Below, in pieces: positions 1 to 10,412 of a stretch of DNA of 64,000 nucleotides. The DNA comes from Spinacia oleracea (lineage: Eukaryota > Streptophyta > Magnoliopsida > Caryophyllales > Amaranthaceae): positions 78,869,141 to 78,933,140 of the forward strand of contig NC_079487.1 of the NCBI RefSeq assembly GCF_020520425.1. Reading direction: 5' to 3'. Each line of letters starts with the position of its first letter. The stretch's first letter is position 1. A program made the position numbers and the translations under genes. The notes beneath the pieces were generated by a model. It was not told the origin of the DNA. It was given only the letters and a program-made list of their open reading frames with translations, and ran no database searches.

Positions 1-846
1 GATAGATCTAAAAAGATGATTGGACTTAGTCAAAGCACTTATATCAATAAGGTGCTTGATAGGTTCAAGATGGCAGACTCCAAGCGAGGCTACCTACCCA
101 TGTCTGATGGAATAACTCTAAGCAAGACTCAGTGCCCAAAAACACTTGATGAGCGTAGACGAATGAATGGGATTCCATATGCATCATTGATTGGTTCAAT
201 AATGTATGCTATGATATGTACACGCCCGGATGTTGCGTACGCACTCAGTGCTACGAGCAGATACCAGTCAGACCCAGGAGAGGCGCATTGGACTGCTGCC
301 AAGAATATTCTGAAGTACCTGAAAAGGCCCAAAGATGACTTCCTGGTCTATGGTGGAGATGATGAATTAATTGTTAAAGGCTATACGGACGCAAGTTTCC
401 AAACCGACAAAGATGATTTCAGATCACAGTCTGGGTTTGTCTTCTGCCTCAACGGAGGTGCAGTAAGCTGGAAAAGTGCTAAGCAAAGCACCATTGCGGA
501 TTCTACAACTGAAGCGGAGTACATTGCTGCACATGAAGCAGCAAAGGAAGCTATATGGCTAAGGAAGTTCATAGGCGAACTTGGTGTAGTCCCCTCCATT
601 AAAGGACCAATAGCCCTGTATTGTGATAATAACGAAGCTATTGCACAGGCAAAGGAGCCTAGACACCACCAGAGAGTCAAGCATGTACTTCGTAGATTTC
701 ACCTTCTACGAGAGTTCGTTGAAAGAAAAGAAGTCAAGATAAGCAAGATTGGAACTGATGACAACATATCAGATCCATTGACTAAACCTCTGCCGCAGGC
801 GAAGCACAACTCGCACACTGCAGCTATGGGAATCAAGCATAATTGA
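1..846 (+). CDS. Copia pol polyprotein, C-terminal part (RT end and RNase H)
   Basis: The frame is open from the first base of the window, so the ORF is a partial one and its first ATG at 16 is internal. The segment YASLIGSIMYAMICTRPDVA is the typical end of a copia reverse transcriptase. It is followed by RNase H with the acidic positions visible as TDASF, STTEAEY and YCDNNEA, and then by the usual DPLTKPLP tail. RNase H removes the RNA strand during cDNA synthesis in the virus-like particle. The stretch shows no internal stop, unlike the gypsy and LINE genes nearby, which suggests a relatively young copy. Confidence 0.92.
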   Translation, partial: DRSKKMIGLSQSTYINKVLDRFKMADSKRGYLPMSDGITLSKTQCPKTLDERRRMNGIPYASLIGSIMYAMICTRPDVAYALSATSRYQSDPGEAHWTAAKNILKYLKRPKDDFLVYGGDDELIVKGYTDASFQTDKDDFRSQSGFVFCLNGGAVSWKSAKQSTIADSTTEAEYIAAHEAAKEAIWLRKFIGELGVVPSIKGPIALYCDNNEAIAQAKEPRHHQRVKHVLRRFHLLREFVERKEVKISKIGTDDNISDPLTKPLPQAKHNSHTAAMGIKHN

Positions 847-1695
847 GAATGGATTTGATGTCCTTATTTAATGTTTTAAAGTTTTAGAGTTTAAATCTTT
901 GTAAAACATTATTGGTTAATCATTCACAATAAATGAATAGAATTCATTTTTCCATTTAATTTGTGGTTTATTAAATGATGAGTCCCTTCAATTTGACGAT
1001 ATATTCAAGATAGACTGTCAGGACCAGTCCTGTGACTAAGAAATGTCTATCAAGTGAACTTGAATGTCAAAGATTGAAATTGGTCCCTAGTCGGAGTTTT
1101 CTATAAAATTGGACGAATAGAAAACGTTAGACGACTAGAATGCAAGATGACTAGTAGTTCTGTTTCTTGAACTATGTGGACATGGCAATGTCATAATCAT
1201 TTGCATAGATACTTACTTTGGGAAGACTAGTATCGGACAAGACCTATGAAACTTTACTGTAAGAGATGAAAATCTGTCATAAGTAAATTTCATTAAAATT
1301 ATTAGACACTAAATCCTCAATACCTGAGTGATTTGAGATTACTTGTTTGAGAACTGGTTGCTTTGACGTTGACCAACCGTCGCACCGTAAAAGGAGGCTA
1401 TAAAGGCAACGCTAAGGTAATCACCTATCAAACGAAGTCTAATCTCAAGATCGCAAGATTGGGATTGTCCTCCCATAAATCGGGATGAGATGCTTAAAAG
1501 TTGTACAAGGCCACTCGGAGAGCTAGAAACTGTGAAATGCATGGCCGTGCTCGGATGAACCATAGGCTATGATTATCTGTTTATTTGATCAGTTGAACTC
1601 TAAAACCGAGAAACACCTCTGGACATAATAAGGATGACAACTCTTACCTTATGTTCAAGAGCAAGCATCGAGCGACAAAGGAATTAGGAAATGCA

Positions 1696-1723
1696 CACTT
1701 GTCCCTAAGGACAAGTGGGAGAC
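1696..1723 (+). promoter_or_regulatory. Polypurine tract of copia copy A with adjoining hairpin
   Basis: The purine-rich AAGTGGGAGAC directly precedes the LTR and should prime plus-strand DNA synthesis. It overlaps the 3' arm of a perfect 9-bp inverted repeat, CACTTGTCC (1696-1704) and GGACAAGTG (1709-1717), with loop CTAA. The priming role is inferred from position. A function for the hairpin is not known to me. Confidence 0.75.
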
Positions 1724-3071
1724 TGAAGGAAATAGTGCCCTTGGTCCAAGTATGCATATAATATTAAGTCTAATAAATGCGGTTCAGTATTAATTAACAA
1801 GTTAATAATTCAGTGAGATCAAGTGAGCTGAATGCCTAGCTAGAGGCCGCTTCAGTTCAAGTGGAATTAATGATATTAATCCACAGCTTACTCTTGACTG
1901 AACCCGTAGGGTCACACAAATAGTACGTAAACGGATCAAGTATTTAATGGCATTAAATACTCTATCTATAGATATTCGGAATCAACGGATCTTGGTTTCA
2001 GTGGGAGCTGAGATCGTCACAAGCAGGAAATGAATACTCCGGAAACGATGATATTGCCGGAAACGGAAATATGGATCGTATCGGAAATATAAATATTATC
2101 CAAGTCGTAGATGTTGCCGGAAACGGAAACATGGTACGTATCGGAAAATATTATCGGAAATGGAAATATTGCCGGAATCGGAAATATTGCCGAAAACGGA
2201 AATATTGTCAGAATCGGAAATATTATCAGAATCGGAAAATAATTCCGGAAACGGAAATATTAAATATTTTTTCGAAACGGAAATTAATTCCGGAATCGGA
2301 AATATTAAATATTGTTCGTATCGGAAATGAATTCCGGAATCGGGAATTTAATCGGAAGCGTATCGTACGAATTAGCGTCGGACGAGGCCCGCTAGACGAA
2401 GGCCCAGCACGAAGCCAGGCCATCGCCCAGCGAGCCGCACGCGCCAACGCACGCCTCGACCAGGCCCAGCGCAAGGCCAGGCCCAGCCAAGGGCGCGCGC
2501 GCGCAGCACATCAGCATGGGCTGTGCGCCTGTCGTGGGCCGCAAGGCCTGCGCGGGTGCACGGCTTGTGCGATGCGTGTGCGGGAAATCCTAATCCTATT
2601 AGGATTTGTGCAAAGATTAAAATCCTAATCCTATTAGATTTGCTTTTTTATTTAGAGTCCTAATAAAGTTCTAACTAGCAAATCCACATCCTAGTAGGAT
2701 TACAATTCCTTTTCCATACTCCTATAAATAGGTGCCTAGGGTCATAATTTATGGGTAAGTAAGGGTAAGTTTTTGAAATAAAATCAGCCATACACTTGCC
2801 TACACTAGCCGAAATTCCTAAGCACCTTAAGGGTGATTCTAGTTGGTCTAACTTGAGGCGGATCCGGACGTACTGTGGACTATCTACGGAGGGACGACAT
2901 TTGGAGTCCTAAAGACTTGTTCTTGTTCGGTTCGGGCGCAGCTAGGGAAGGCACGCTACAACATGTATGCATCTATTCTATGCTAAATGATTATGTGTAA
3001 ATAATATGCTTTCCTGGCTTTATAGTTTTTCTGCATGATTTATGAATTGTCATATGTATCATAACCTAACA
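1724..3071 (+). repeat. 3' LTR of copia copy A (1348 bp)
   Basis: The LTR starts TGAAGGAAATAGTGCCC and ends CATAACCTAACA, with TG...CA limits. The same sequence occurs twice on the minus strand at 5468-8213 and once on the plus strand at 61769-63131. It contains an 18-bp-period block of CGGAAATATT-like units (about 2035-2360), a variable GC-rich block (about 2375-2580), a TATAAATA box at 2723 and a well-conserved region from about 2860 to 2960 shared by all four copies. An apparent 185-codon ORF at 2071-2628 results from the 18-bp (six-codon) periodicity and is not considered a gene. Confidence 0.95.
2723..2730 (+). promoter_or_regulatory. TATA box of the copia LTR promoter
   Basis: TATAAATA follows the GC-rich block and precedes the conserved part of the LTR. 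The equivalent box occurs at the matching place in the other copies (62768-62775 on plus, 5822-5829 and 7193-7200 on minus). It probably marks the U3/R boundary region and start of the retrotransposon transcript. Confidence 0.7.
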
Positions 3072-4563
3072 GGGCCATACCGACGGAATTCCTGCGCATA
3101 ATATAAATGAAACAACGTCTTGTATCATTAGTAGGAGTACGAGCTTTCCGGCAAGACTCCCCCCATTATTCATACTCATGGTATATACGTTCCAAGAGTT
3201 TTGAAGCTTGTTCTGGTTGCACTTTACGTTTATTAATATTTTATTAAAGGTGAACTCAAGACTCAACAACATTCACACATAAAATTAATAAACATCAACC
3301 AAAACAATCTTATTTTAATGCTTTAGGACTTGTGATCAACAAAGCAAGACACTTGTGAAATTACTACCATGTTCCTCCTCACCAAAGTGAGATTCCACAC
3401 CATGCCCATTAACATGAGGGTTGTGCCCTTGCACGACAAATCCTAATTCATTTCATATAATATTCCAAACTGAACCCTACATGTGCGGTGGCTTACATGA
3501 GCTAACCCTTCACATGTGGTAAAATAAATAGTACAACAAAGTACGAATAATTGGCTCAAAGTATGCTAGACATCCCGTACAATAGCATACAAATAAATAA
3601 TCCATCCCTTGCATGTGAAACAAACCATACATGCATAAATATTGAACAACATGATTGACAATGAAATCCATACTCATATTAATCCCAACATGCTTGTTCA
3701 ACCAATATTCAAAAATGCCAATACAATAATCCACATGATCTTTCAACAAAACAAATATGAATCCACATAATATAACTCACATCAACGACAATCATGTAAT
3801 TCCCTTGACAATTAGTGTGGTCGCCCTAGACTTGTACGTACCTTGAATACCTAAGCGTAGGGGCCACTTTGCAATAACGAGCACTCACTTAGAAATCACC
3901 TCCTATCACCAAAATAATGAAACTTAAATCATTTCCATGTTCATTAAATTTCCAACAACTTTATAAAATCTAAAACCTCATTTAAATTTTAGAATTCAAT
4001 CGTTTTTCAATAATATAATCGTCTCAATTTGCAAAACCAATTCTTAGTACGAAAACATACTTTTCCCGCCTTTAAAATCAAAAAAAATAACACTTTAAGC
4101 CTTTATATAAATCTGAAAATATAATTGATTATCATAATTAAAATCATCACCTAATTATGCTAATCAATTGACTCATTAGGTCTAGGTTAAAACCCTAACT
4201 TAAAAATCCCAATAAAACCAATTTAACATCATAAAAATCAATCCTTTATTAAATAAACAAATCTGAAAATTCATACTTTAATAATTAAAACAATCATAAT
4301 GAATCACAACACGTAAATCCTCAAAGCACGGTGTTTACAACCGATTCCCAACATTTTAATCATTCAAAACAATAATAATATTAGAATTTAAAATACGAAA
4401 TTTAAATAGAATAGGCAAGGAAGAAGAGAATTATACCAATCCTGCCTATAGCACGGAACATTTAAATACTATTTAAATGCGAAATAAATTCCAAAAATCG
4501 TAAAATGCTTTATAAATATAATAAAATATATTTATAAATATTATAAAAATACGAGGTATTACA
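3072..4563 (-). repeat. Gypsy 3' LTR, truncated by copia and internally deleted
   Basis: The segment is collinear with 14718-16967 of the other LTR, with scattered substitutions of a few percent by eye. At 4460/4461 it lacks 757 bases present in the other LTR (16114-16870). The trinucleotide ACA lies at both edges of the missing block, which fits a microhomology-mediated deletion. The lost block includes the GC-rich part and the TATA box. The inner end reads GAGGTATTACA. Confidence 0.93.
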
Positions 4564-4580
4564 GTCTACCCTCCTTAAAA
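4564..4580 (-). promoter_or_regulatory. Gypsy polypurine tract
   Basis: On the minus strand the bases next to the 3' LTR read AAGGAGGGTAGAC, a typical purine-rich plus-strand primer site directly abutting the LTR end at 4563. Confidence 0.75.
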
Positions 4581-4834
4581 GAAGGTTCCTCCCGAAACTT
4601 GGGTTCGGAAATCAAAATTTAACTAAAAACTTGAGACTTTATGAGACTTTTAATGCGTTCACTTGCAAAAATTTTAAGTTGCTGTACTCTTTACATGATT
4701 AAACAGGACAATAATAAGTGCAAATTCAACAGAAAGCACTAAATTGAGCATAAATTAGGGGAAAACAAGGTAAAAAGCGTGAAATTCTACCGCACTCTAC
4801 CCCCCTTAAAAGACACGAGTTACGACCTCGTAAC

Positions 4835-5467
4835 TCAACTAACCTCGGGAAAAAGCTCGGGATATTTCTTTCTCATTTCGTCCTCCGCTTCCCAAGTTGC
4901 TTCCTCAGATTCTTGATTAGACCACAACACTTTGACAATTTTCACATCTTTAGTACGTGTACTACGCACTTTGCTATCAAGGATTTTGACAGTTCATTCC
5001 TCAAAGGTTAAACTTTGGTCTAATTCTATGGTCTCTGGTTGCAACACATGCGACTTATCCGGGATATATTTCCTTAACTGAGATATGTGGAACACATTAT
5101 GCACTCTATGCAAGTCCATAGGCAAGGCTAGTCTATAAGCTACCTTTCCAATTCTTTCTAAGATTTCAAATGGGCCTATGTAGTTAGGGCTTAACTTCCC
5201 TTTCTTTCCAAATCTCATGACACCTTTCATTGGTGACACTTTGAGCAACACCTTGTCACCTATATTGAACTCTTCATCCCTACGTTTCAAGTCTGCATAA
5301 CTCTTTTGGCGATCCTGCGCCGCTTGAATCTTGGATTGGAAGGTTCGGATTTGGTTCATGGTGTCCTCTATCATTTGAGGTCCCAACACTACGGTTTCAC
5401 TAATGTCATTCCAACAAAGGGGACTTCTACACTTTCGTCCATACAAAGCCTCAAATGGTGCCATTCC
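4835..5467 (-). pseudogene. Gypsy integrase C-terminus with chromodomain (3' part of split gene)
   Basis: On the minus strand the sequence resumes the integrase at MAPFEALYGRKCRSPLCW, the conserved GPY-side segment, followed by GDKVLLKVSPMKGVMRFGKK and by VHNVFHISQLRKY. After an in-frame TGA (4994-4996), the same frame continues through VKILDSKVR and VKVLWSN to EATWEAEDEM. This is a chromodomain-type tail, and it ends at a stop at 4835. The TGA is best explained as CGA to TGA. The 5' part of the gene is at 8219-8932; the two are separated by the LTR-LTR insertion. Chromodomains of such integrases guide insertion towards particular chromatin. Confidence 0.88.
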
Positions 5468-6838
5468 TGTTAGGTTATGATACATATGACAATTCATAAA
5501 TCATGCGGAAAAACCATAAAGCCAGGAAAGCATATTATTTACACATAATCATTTAGCGTAGTTTAGATGCATACACTTTGTTGCGTGCCTTCCCTAGCTG
5601 CGCCCGAACCGAACAAGAACAAGTCTTTAGGACTCCAAGTGTCGTCCCTCCGTAGATAGTCCACAGCACGTCCGGATCCGCCTTAAGCTTGACCAACTAG
5701 GATCGCCCTTAAGGTACTTAGAATTTTCGGCACATATAGGCAATTGTATGACTGAATTTTTGCTCTCAAAAATCACTTTGAATACTTGAATACTCGATTT
5801 AAATTGTGAGCATTGATCACCTATTTATAGGGCATGGGTATCGGATATTAGAATCCTACTAGGAAACGATTTAGTGAATCTGAATTAATCTAAAATTCAA
5901 TCACTTAAATTATCTAGTAGACTTAGGAAATCAATCTTATACGAATCCTAACCGATCAAGGTTTCGTACGCAAGCACAAACACACACGCAGGCGCAGCAG
6001 CCCACGAGGGGCGCCATGCGCGCGCGCGCGCAGAGCCCAGGCCCAGCAAGTGCTCGCAGCCCACGAGGGGCGCGCGCCTGCTGGCCTTGCTCTCGCGTTT
6101 GGGCTTTGCTTGCTTTGGTCGCGCGCGGGCTTTGCTAGGCGTTGGGCCTAGCTTCGTGCTAGGCCTTGCGTCTAGTAAGCTCGTCCGATGTTTATTCGTA
6201 CGATACACTTCCGATTAAATTCCCGGTTCCGGAATTCATTTCCGATACGAACAGTATTTAATATTTCCGATTCCGGAATCAATTTCCGTTTCGAACAAAT
6301 ATTTAATATTTCCGTTTCCGGAATTATTTTCCGATTCCGATAATATTTCCGATTCTGACAATATTTCCGTTTCCGGCAATATTTCCGATTCCGGCAATAT
6401 TTCCATTTCCGATAATATATTCCGATACGTACCATGTTTCCGTTTCCGGCAACATCTACGACTTGGATAATATTTATATTTCCGATACGATCCATATTTC
6501 CGTTTCCGGCAATATCATCGTTTCCGGAGTATTCATTTCTTGCCTGTGACGATCTCAGCTCCCACTGAAACCAAGATCCGTCGATTCCGAATATCCATAG
6601 ATGGAGTATTTAATGCCATTAAATACTTGATCCGTTTACGTACTATTTGTGTGACCCTACGGGTTCAGTCAAGAGTAAGCTGTGGATTAATATAATTAAT
6701 TCCACTTGAACTGAAGCGGCCTCTAGTCAGGCATTCAGCTCACTTGATCTCACTGAATTATTAACTTGTTAATTAATACTGAACCGCATTTATTAGACTT
6801 AACATTGAATGCATACTTGGACCAAGGGCATTATTTCC
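5468..6838 (-). repeat. Copia LTR, first of tandem pair (1371 bp, 4 bp short)
   Basis: It starts TGTTAGGTTATGATAC on the plus strand and ends GGCATTATTTCC, lacking the terminal TTCA that the neighbouring copy has. It has the LTR architecture of the family: conserved block, TATA box on the minus strand at 5822-5829, GC-rich block and CGGAAATATT-type repeats. The minus-strand ORF at 6172-6495 is the repeat-derived reading frame seen in every LTR copy. Confidence 0.95.
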
Positions 6839-8213
6839 TGTTAGGTTATGATACATATGACAATTCATAAATCATGCGGAAAAACCATAAAGCCAGGAAA
6901 GCATATTATTTACACATAATCATTTAGCGTAGTTTAGATGCATACACTTTGTTGCGTGCCTTCCCTAGCTGCGCCCGAACCGAACAAGAACAAGTCTTTA
7001 GGACTCCAAGTGTCGTCCCTCCGTAGATAGTCCACAGCACGTCCGGATCCGCCTTAAGCTTGACCAACTAGGATCGCCCTTAAGGTACTTAGAATTTTCG
7101 GCACATATAGGCAATTGTATGACTGAATTTTTGCTCTCAAAAATCACTTTGAATACTTGAATACTCGATTTAAATTGTGAGCATTGATCACCTATTTATA
7201 GGGCATGGGTATCGGATATTAGAATCCTACTAGGAAACGATTTAGTGAATCTGAATTAATCTAAAATTCAATCACTTAAATTATCTAGTAGACTTAGGAA
7301 ATCAATCTTATACGAATCCTAACCGATCAAGGTTTCGTACGCAAGCACAAACACACACGCAGGCGCAGCAGCCCACGAGGGGCGCCATGCGCGCGCGCGC
7401 GCTGAGCCCAGGCCCAGCAAGTGCTCGCAGCCCACGAGGGGCGCGCGCCTGCTGGCCTTGCTCTCGCGTTTGGGCTTTGCTTGCTTTGGTCGCGCGCGGG
7501 CTTTGCTAGGCGTTGGGCCTAGCTTCGTGCTAGGCCTTGCGTCTAGTAAGCTCGTCCGATGTTTATTCGTACGATACGCTTCCGATTAAATTCCCGGTTC
7601 CGGAATTCATTTCCGATACGAACAATATTTAATATTTCCGATTCCGGAATCAATTTCTGTTTCGAACAAATATTTAATATTTCCGTTTCCGGAATTATTT
7701 TCCGATTCCGATAATATTTCCGATTCTGACAATATTTCCGTTTCCGGCAATATTTCCGATTCCGGCAATATTTCCATTTCCGATAATATTTTCCGATACG
7801 TACCATGTTTCCGTTTCCGGCAACATCTACGACTTGGATAATATTTATATTTCCGATATGATCCATATTTCCGTTTCCGGCAATATCATCGTTTCCGGAG
7901 TATTCATTTCTTGCCTGTGACGATCTCAGCTCCCACTGAAACCAAGATCCGTTGATTCCGAATATCCATAGATGGAGTATTTAATGCCATTAAATACTTG
8001 ATCCGTTTACGTACTATTTGTGTGACCCTACGGGTTCAGTCAAGAGTAAGCTGTGGATTAATATAATTAATTCCACTTGAACTGAAGCGACCTCTAGTCA
8101 GGCATTCAGCTCACTTGATCTCACTGAATTATTAACTTGTTAATTAATACTGAACCGCATTTATTAGACTTAACATTGAATGCATACTTGGACCAAGGGC
8201 ATTATTTCCTTCA
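6839..8213 (-). repeat. Copia LTR, second of tandem pair (1375 bp, complete)
   Basis: It is nearly identical to 5468-6838. Differences that I could find are single substitutions, for example AGAGCCC/TGAGCCC in the GC-rich block, ACACTTCC/ACGCTTCC and GCGGCCTC/GCGACCTC. It ends in the full ATTTCCTTCA before the ATTCC duplication. The TATA box on the minus strand is at 7193-7200. Confidence 0.95.
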
Positions 8214-8218
8214 ATTCC

Positions 8219-8932
8219 AATACTAGCATGATAGCTATTGTTATACGAAAACTCAATCAAATCCAGGCTATCTTCCCAACTTCCTTGGAAATCAATGACG
8301 CATGCCCGAAGCATGTCCTCAAGGGTTTGGATGGTTCTCTCAGTTTGTCCATTTGTGGTTGGGTGGAAGGCTGTACTCATTTTCAATGTTGTACCAAAGC
8401 TCTTCTGCACACTTTTCCAGAAATTCGAAAGAAACCTTGAATCCCTATCTGATACGATATCCTTAGGAACTCCATGTAACCTCACAACATTCTTAATGTA
8501 AGCTTTAGAAAGTTGTTCCATTTTCCAGGTTTCCTTCATTGGTATAAACACTGGTGACTTGGTCAACCTATCTACCACAACCCAAATTGTATCATTTCCG
8601 GTTTTCGACTTAGGCAAACAAGTGACGAAGTCCATAGAAATACAGTCCCATTTCCAGCTTGGAATCTCAAAGGGTTGGACCTTTCCTTGAGGTCTCCTGT
8701 GCTCTATCTTGACCTTCTGACAAGTCAGACATTTAGCCACAAATTCAGCCACTTCGTTCTTCATTCTTGGCCACCAATAGATCTTTTTCAAGTCCTTATA
8801 CAACTTGTCACCACCTGGGTGCACAGAATATGGCGTATTGTGCCCTTCTTTCATTAATTTCTCCTTCAATTCTCCACACTTTTGAGGCACGCACCACCTG
8901 CCTTTGTACCTCAAACTTCCATCATCATGGAT
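8219..8932 (-). pseudogene. Gypsy integrase, N-terminal and catalytic part (5' part of split gene)
   Basis: On the minus strand the frame carries the zinc-binding region with CLTCQKVK. The catalytic core follows, with [19 protein letters not shown] and the [11 protein letters not shown] segment, matching the acidic residues of the DDE integrase fold. The frame then runs into the LTR insertion after YHASIG; the next codons are at 5467 downwards. An in-frame TGA at 8933-8935 separates it from RNase H in the same frame. The intact enzyme would join the cDNA ends to chromosomal DNA. Confidence 0.9.
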
Positions 8933-10412
8933 TCAGAAATCTAACTCCTTGCCTTGCGAAATCTTTTCCTTGATTCGCTCCAACTTTACATCACCAGCCC
9001 GATTCTCCCTAATCTCATCAAATATTGACGGCTGGATGGTTAAGGCATTCATCATTCCCTCAAGGCTTTCACCACTTACTATTTCAAGGTTCAAACGATG
9101 CATGTCCTTACACAGCTCGTTAGCAACTACTAACGCATTAAAACTATGACTTGATTTCCTACTCAAGGCATCCGCAACTACATTGGCTTTTCCTTTATGG
9201 TACTGGATATCCAAATCGTAGTCCTTGATAAACTCCAACCACCTTCGTTGGCGCATATTCAGATCCTTCTGTGTGAAGATGTACTTTAAACTCTTATGAT
9301 CCGTAAATATCCTACACTTCACACCATACAGATAGTGTCTCCATATCTTCAATGCAAACATTATAGCAGCTAGCTCTAAATCATGGGTAGGGTGATTGGA
9401 TTCATATGGCTTCAACTGCCTCGACACATACGCAATAACCTTCCCGTTCTGCATCAATACACACCCTAAACCATTCTTAAAGGCATCACTATACACATCG
9501 TATGTACCACTCTCATATGGCAAGGTTAACACTGGCGCGGTTGTCAATCGCGTCTTCAAGGCTTGGAATGCTTCCTCACACTGGTTACTCCATTCAAACT
9601 TTGCTTCCTTCTTTATCAAGGTAGTCATGGGCTTGGCTATCCTAGAGAAGTCTTGCACAAAGCGTCTATAGTAGCCAGCTAATCCCAGAAAACTTCGAAT
9701 GTCAGTCACACTCTTGGGTGTAGGCCATTCACTAACAGCTTTGATCTTAGCAGGGTCAACTGCCACTCCTTCTTTAGATACAAAATGTCCCAAAAATGTA
9801 ACTCTTTCCAACCAAAACTCACACTTTGAGAACTTGGCGTGATCTCAAGTGTTCAGCGTGATCCTCTTCAGTTTTGGAATACACTAGGATGTCATCTATG
9901 AAAACCACTACAAACTTGTCCAAATAGGCATGGAATACACGGTTCATTAAGTCCATAAATATTTCAGGTGCATTGGTTAACCCAAAAGGCATAACAGTGA
10001 ACTCATAATGTCCGTATCTAGTCCTGAATGCGGTCTTTGGTATGTCATGATCGGCGATTCTCAATTGATGATAACCCGAACGCAAATCAATCTTTCAAAA
10101 GATTCATGCTCCTTTCAGTTGGTCTAATAGGTCTTCTATCCTAGGTAAAGGATACTTATTCTTGATCGTGACCTTATTGAGCTCCCTGTAGTCTATACAG
10201 AGCCTCATACTTCCATCCTTTTTCTTCACAAACAACACTGGTGCTCCCCAAGGCGATGCACTTGGCCTAATGTAACCTTTCTCCAATAGATCCTCCAATT
10301 GGCTTTTTAACTCGTTCATTTCTGCTGGAGCCATTCGATAGGGTGCTTTTGAAATAGGCGCGGTTCCAGGCACTAAATCTATGGTAAAGTCAACAGGTCG
10401 ATTGGGAGGCAT
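8933..10412 (-). pseudogene. Gypsy reverse transcriptase and RNase H, broken
   Basis: On the minus strand RT starts near [19 protein letters not shown] and shows [18 protein letters not shown], a fingers/palm segment with [10 protein letters not shown], and the catalytic FIDDILVYS. RNase H follows with [19 protein letters not shown] and [10 protein letters not shown], ending with ADALSRK. Two breaks are visible. In-frame stop codons lie at about 10098-10106, and near 9835-9850 a small deletion with frameshift has removed roughly a dozen codons just upstream of [11 protein letters not shown] and protease are also out of frame with each other at about 10400. Confidence 0.9.

Larger units (their letters stand above)
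1..3071 (+). mobile_element. Ty1/copia retrotransposon copy A, 3' part
   Basis: The window opens inside the pol gene of a copia element. The end of RT/RNase H (1-846) is followed by about 880 bases of 3' noncoding sequence without a credible gene, then a polypurine tract and a complete 3' LTR. The element ends at 3071 in CCTAACA. The base after it belongs to a gypsy LTR: 3072 onward matches 14718 onward, so this copia element is inserted in the older gypsy element. The 5' half and the other copy of the target duplication lie left of the window. Two further representatives of the same family are in the window (5468-8213 and 61769 onward). Confidence 0.93.
5468..8213 (-). mobile_element. Copia LTR-LTR tandem inserted in gypsy integrase
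   Basis: Two complete or near-complete LTRs of the copia family lie head to tail with no internal domain, primer-binding site or polypurine tract between them. The unit is flanked by a perfect 5-bp duplication, ATTCC, at 5463-5467 and 8214-8218, so the pair behaves as a single integration event. At the junction (6838/6839) the copy at 5468-6838 lacks exactly the four terminal bases TTCA (TGAA in element orientation), while the other copy is complete. The two LTRs differ at about 8 positions by eye. This looks like integration of, or collapse to, a 2-LTR joint and not like an ordinary solo LTR. Confidence 0.92.

Noticed and set aside
2071..2628. Open frames of 107-185 codons with Arg/Lys/Tyr repeats in all copia LTRs (also 6172-6495, 7543-7866, 62116-62475)
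   Set aside because: They lie in an 18-bp-period repeat inside the LTR; the period keeps the frame open. No domain is present and the frame runs into the variable GC-rich block.
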